NCBI GenBank assembly: GCA_027886785.1
Contig: JAPCJV010000168.1
Coordinates: forward strand, 1 to 5,235
Origin: Nitrososphaerota archaeon
Lineage (GTDB): Archaea; Thermoproteota; Nitrososphaeria; Nitrososphaerales; CADDZS01
Direction of reading: 5' to 3'
DNA: 5,235 bases
Shown: piece after piece, positions 4,451-5,235 of the stretch
Layout of the letters: every line of letters starts with the position of its first letter
Position numbering within the stretch: the first letter of the stretch is position 1
The notes under the pieces: generated by a model
What the model was told of the DNA's origin: nothing
Seen by the model: the letters and a program-made list of their open reading frames with translations, nothing else
Databases searched by the model: none
Translations under genes and position numbers: made by a program

Positions 4451-5235
4451 ATGGAGTCACAAAAACTAAACTTCTACAACCAGCGGACAATCGAGTGGAA
4501 TCGAAGCACTAATTCCGTTTCAATGATAGATCAGACGCTTCTTCCATCACGGCTACTTTTCTTAGAATGCAGAACTGTTCCGGAGATCATAGATGCCATA
4601 AAGACAATGAAGATTCGTGGCGCACCTGCGATTGGAGTGGCAGGGGCGATGGGTCTGGCACTTTCAGTACTCTCGTCCCCTGCGAAAACCAAGGCGCATC
4701 TTCTTCGAGATATCGAAAAAGACGCAATTGCTCTAAAAGCAGCGAGGCCTACTGCAGTAAATCTCGCGTGGGGAGTGGAAAAGGCCTTGAAAGTTCTGGA
4801 AGATCGACTTCCGGAAGACTTCCAGCCGGACGAATCTGCTAGATTAATGGTTGACTTTGTGGTCAAGCTGGCAGATGAAGACGTAGAGACCAACAAAAAA
4901 CTGTCTGATATAGGAGCCAAGCTTTTCCGCACCGGGGATAGCGTGCTTACTCACTGTAATTGAATCTCAGGGCTCCGTCAAGGAGCCTATTGGATTCAGC
5001 AGATTGCTGGCGCGCTCGCAACCGTCGGGTACGGAACCGCTCTGGGTGTTCTAAGGTCGGTTTCAAAACAGGGTAAGGCTCTGAGAATTTTTGCGGCTGA
5101 AGCTCGTCCGGTTTTGCAAGGGGCCCGATTAACCGCTTATGAACTCACCTCCGATGGGTTTGACGTTACTTTACTTCCGGACACCGCCATTGGAATCTCC
5201 ATGCAGCGTGGTATGATCGACAGGGTAATTGTTGG
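4451..5235 (+). CDS. mtnA: Methylthioribose-1-phosphate isomerase, split by a 45-nt intron, C-terminus off the right edge
   Basis: MtnA converts 5-methylthioribose-1-phosphate to the ribulose form in methionine salvage; related archaeal proteins act as ribose-1,5-bisphosphate isomerases or eIF2B-like subunits. Exon 1 (4451-4959) encodes Ile-Asp-Gln-Thr-Leu-Leu-Pro, Lys-x-Arg-Gly-Ala-Pro-Ala-Ile-Gly near residues 53-61, Arg-Pro-Thr-Ala-Val-Asn-Leu near 98-104, and Thr-His-Cys, with Cys169 matching catalytic Cys160 of the Bacillus enzyme. A TGA (4961-4963) then closes the frame, giving a 170-residue truncated product. Exon 2 (5005 onward) resumes with Ala-Gly-Ala-Leu-Ala-Thr-Val-Gly-Tyr-Gly, then Glu-Ala-Arg-Pro-(x)3-Gln-Gly-Ala-Arg-Leu-Thr-Ala at 202-214 and Ile-Val-Gly at 245-247. 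The catalytic Asp of the following Gly-Ala-Asp-Arg would fall just past the edge. The Ala-Pro-Ala form of the first motif favours MtnA over ribose-bisphosphate isomerase. The ATG has a weak AGG ten bases upstream. The gene looks intact if spliced, otherwise broken. Confidence 0.88.
4960..5004 (+). other. Candidate bulge-helix-bulge (BHB) intron within mtnA
   Basis: Removing these 45 bases joins TGTAA to TGCTGG and restores Cys-Asn-Ala-Gly, the family sequence, while eliminating the in-frame TGA. The RNA folds as follows. The central 4-bp helix is CUGU (4954-4957) with GCAG (4999-5002), with one G-U pair. Bulge 1 is AA|U (4958-4960) and bulge 2 is AU|U (5003-5005); each would be cut after its second base, as EndA enzymes do. 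The intron helix is UGAAUC (4961-4966) with GAUUCA (4993-4998), six perfect pairs. An internal loop follows, then a hairpin GGCUCC/GGAGCC (4971-4976, 4982-4987) with a GUCAA loop. The exonic outer helix is poor next to bulge 2, but AGCGUGC (4940-4946) can pair with GCGCGCU (5010-5016) across an internal loop. This makes a relaxed HBh'-type motif. It could not be tested against RNA data here. Confidence 0.82.

Noticed and set aside
4531..4932. A 133-codon minus-strand open frame opposite mtnA exon 1
   Set aside because: The product is Ser/Ala/Arg-rich low-complexity, as expected from reading mtnA backwards, while the plus strand carries clear MtnA motifs.
4961..4963. TGA as a selenocysteine codon or as simple readthrough
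   Set aside because: MtnA has no Cys or Sec at this place, readthrough would insert 15 residues beside the catalytic Cys, and removing the 45 bases restores the family sequence exactly. There is also no reason to expect Sec decoding in this lineage.
4451..4963. mtnA as a plain pseudogene with a premature stop
   Set aside because: The frame and the conserved motifs are intact on both sides of the insert, and the insert has a purposeful BHB fold with cuts at the right bases. Decay would not produce this.

Overview
The window is archaeal. It encodes a replication factor C large subunit, a UbiA-family prenyltransferase of the digeranylgeranylglyceryl-phosphate synthase type (archaeal ether-lipid synthesis) and an archaeal EndA-type tRNA-splicing endonuclease. 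Start codons include TTG and GTG, and TATA-like boxes sit at archaeal promoter distances. The protein style suggests the TACK group, possibly Thaumarchaeota/Nitrososphaeria, but that placement is an inference from remembered families.

Layout. Positions 1-3576 hold a tightly packed minus-strand cluster. In transcription order it is: a sugar-nucleotidyltransferase (2851-3576), the ether-lipid prenyltransferase (1919-2803), RfcL (709-1899), a small four-cysteine protein of unknown function (371-709, sharing one base with rfcL), and a Cys/His-rich unknown protein that runs off the left edge (1-323). Upstream of it, also on the minus strand, is endA (3657-4343). A 107-bp divergent intergenic region with a self-complementary TATA-like box separates endA from a plus-strand methylthioribose-1-phosphate isomerase gene (mtnA), which starts at 4451 and runs off the right edge.

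The main discovery is in mtnA. Its reading frame stops at a TGA immediately after the codons for Thr-His-Cys-Asn, which contain the family's catalytic cysteine. The conserved continuation (Ala-Gly-Ala-Leu-Ala-Thr-Val-Gly-Tyr-Gly) resumes exactly 45 bases later. Those 45 bases fold as the core of an archaeal bulge-helix-bulge (BHB) splicing substrate: a 4-bp central helix, two 3-nt bulges at the proper offsets, a perfect 6-bp intron helix and an apical hairpin. Cutting at the BHB positions (intron 4960-5004) restores the conserved protein exactly. I read it as a protein-coding BHB intron, a type for which few host genes are known (cbf5 is the classic case). The only weak part is the exonic outer helix, which makes it a relaxed HBh'-like motif.

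The divergent neighbour is EndA, the enzyme family that would cut such an intron. This copy keeps the Tyr and Lys of the catalytic triad but has Ala where the His is expected, so it may be a structural subunit or a variant. The lipid, sugar-nucleotide and replication genes look co-transcribed, but nothing in the sequence shows that they act in one pathway.
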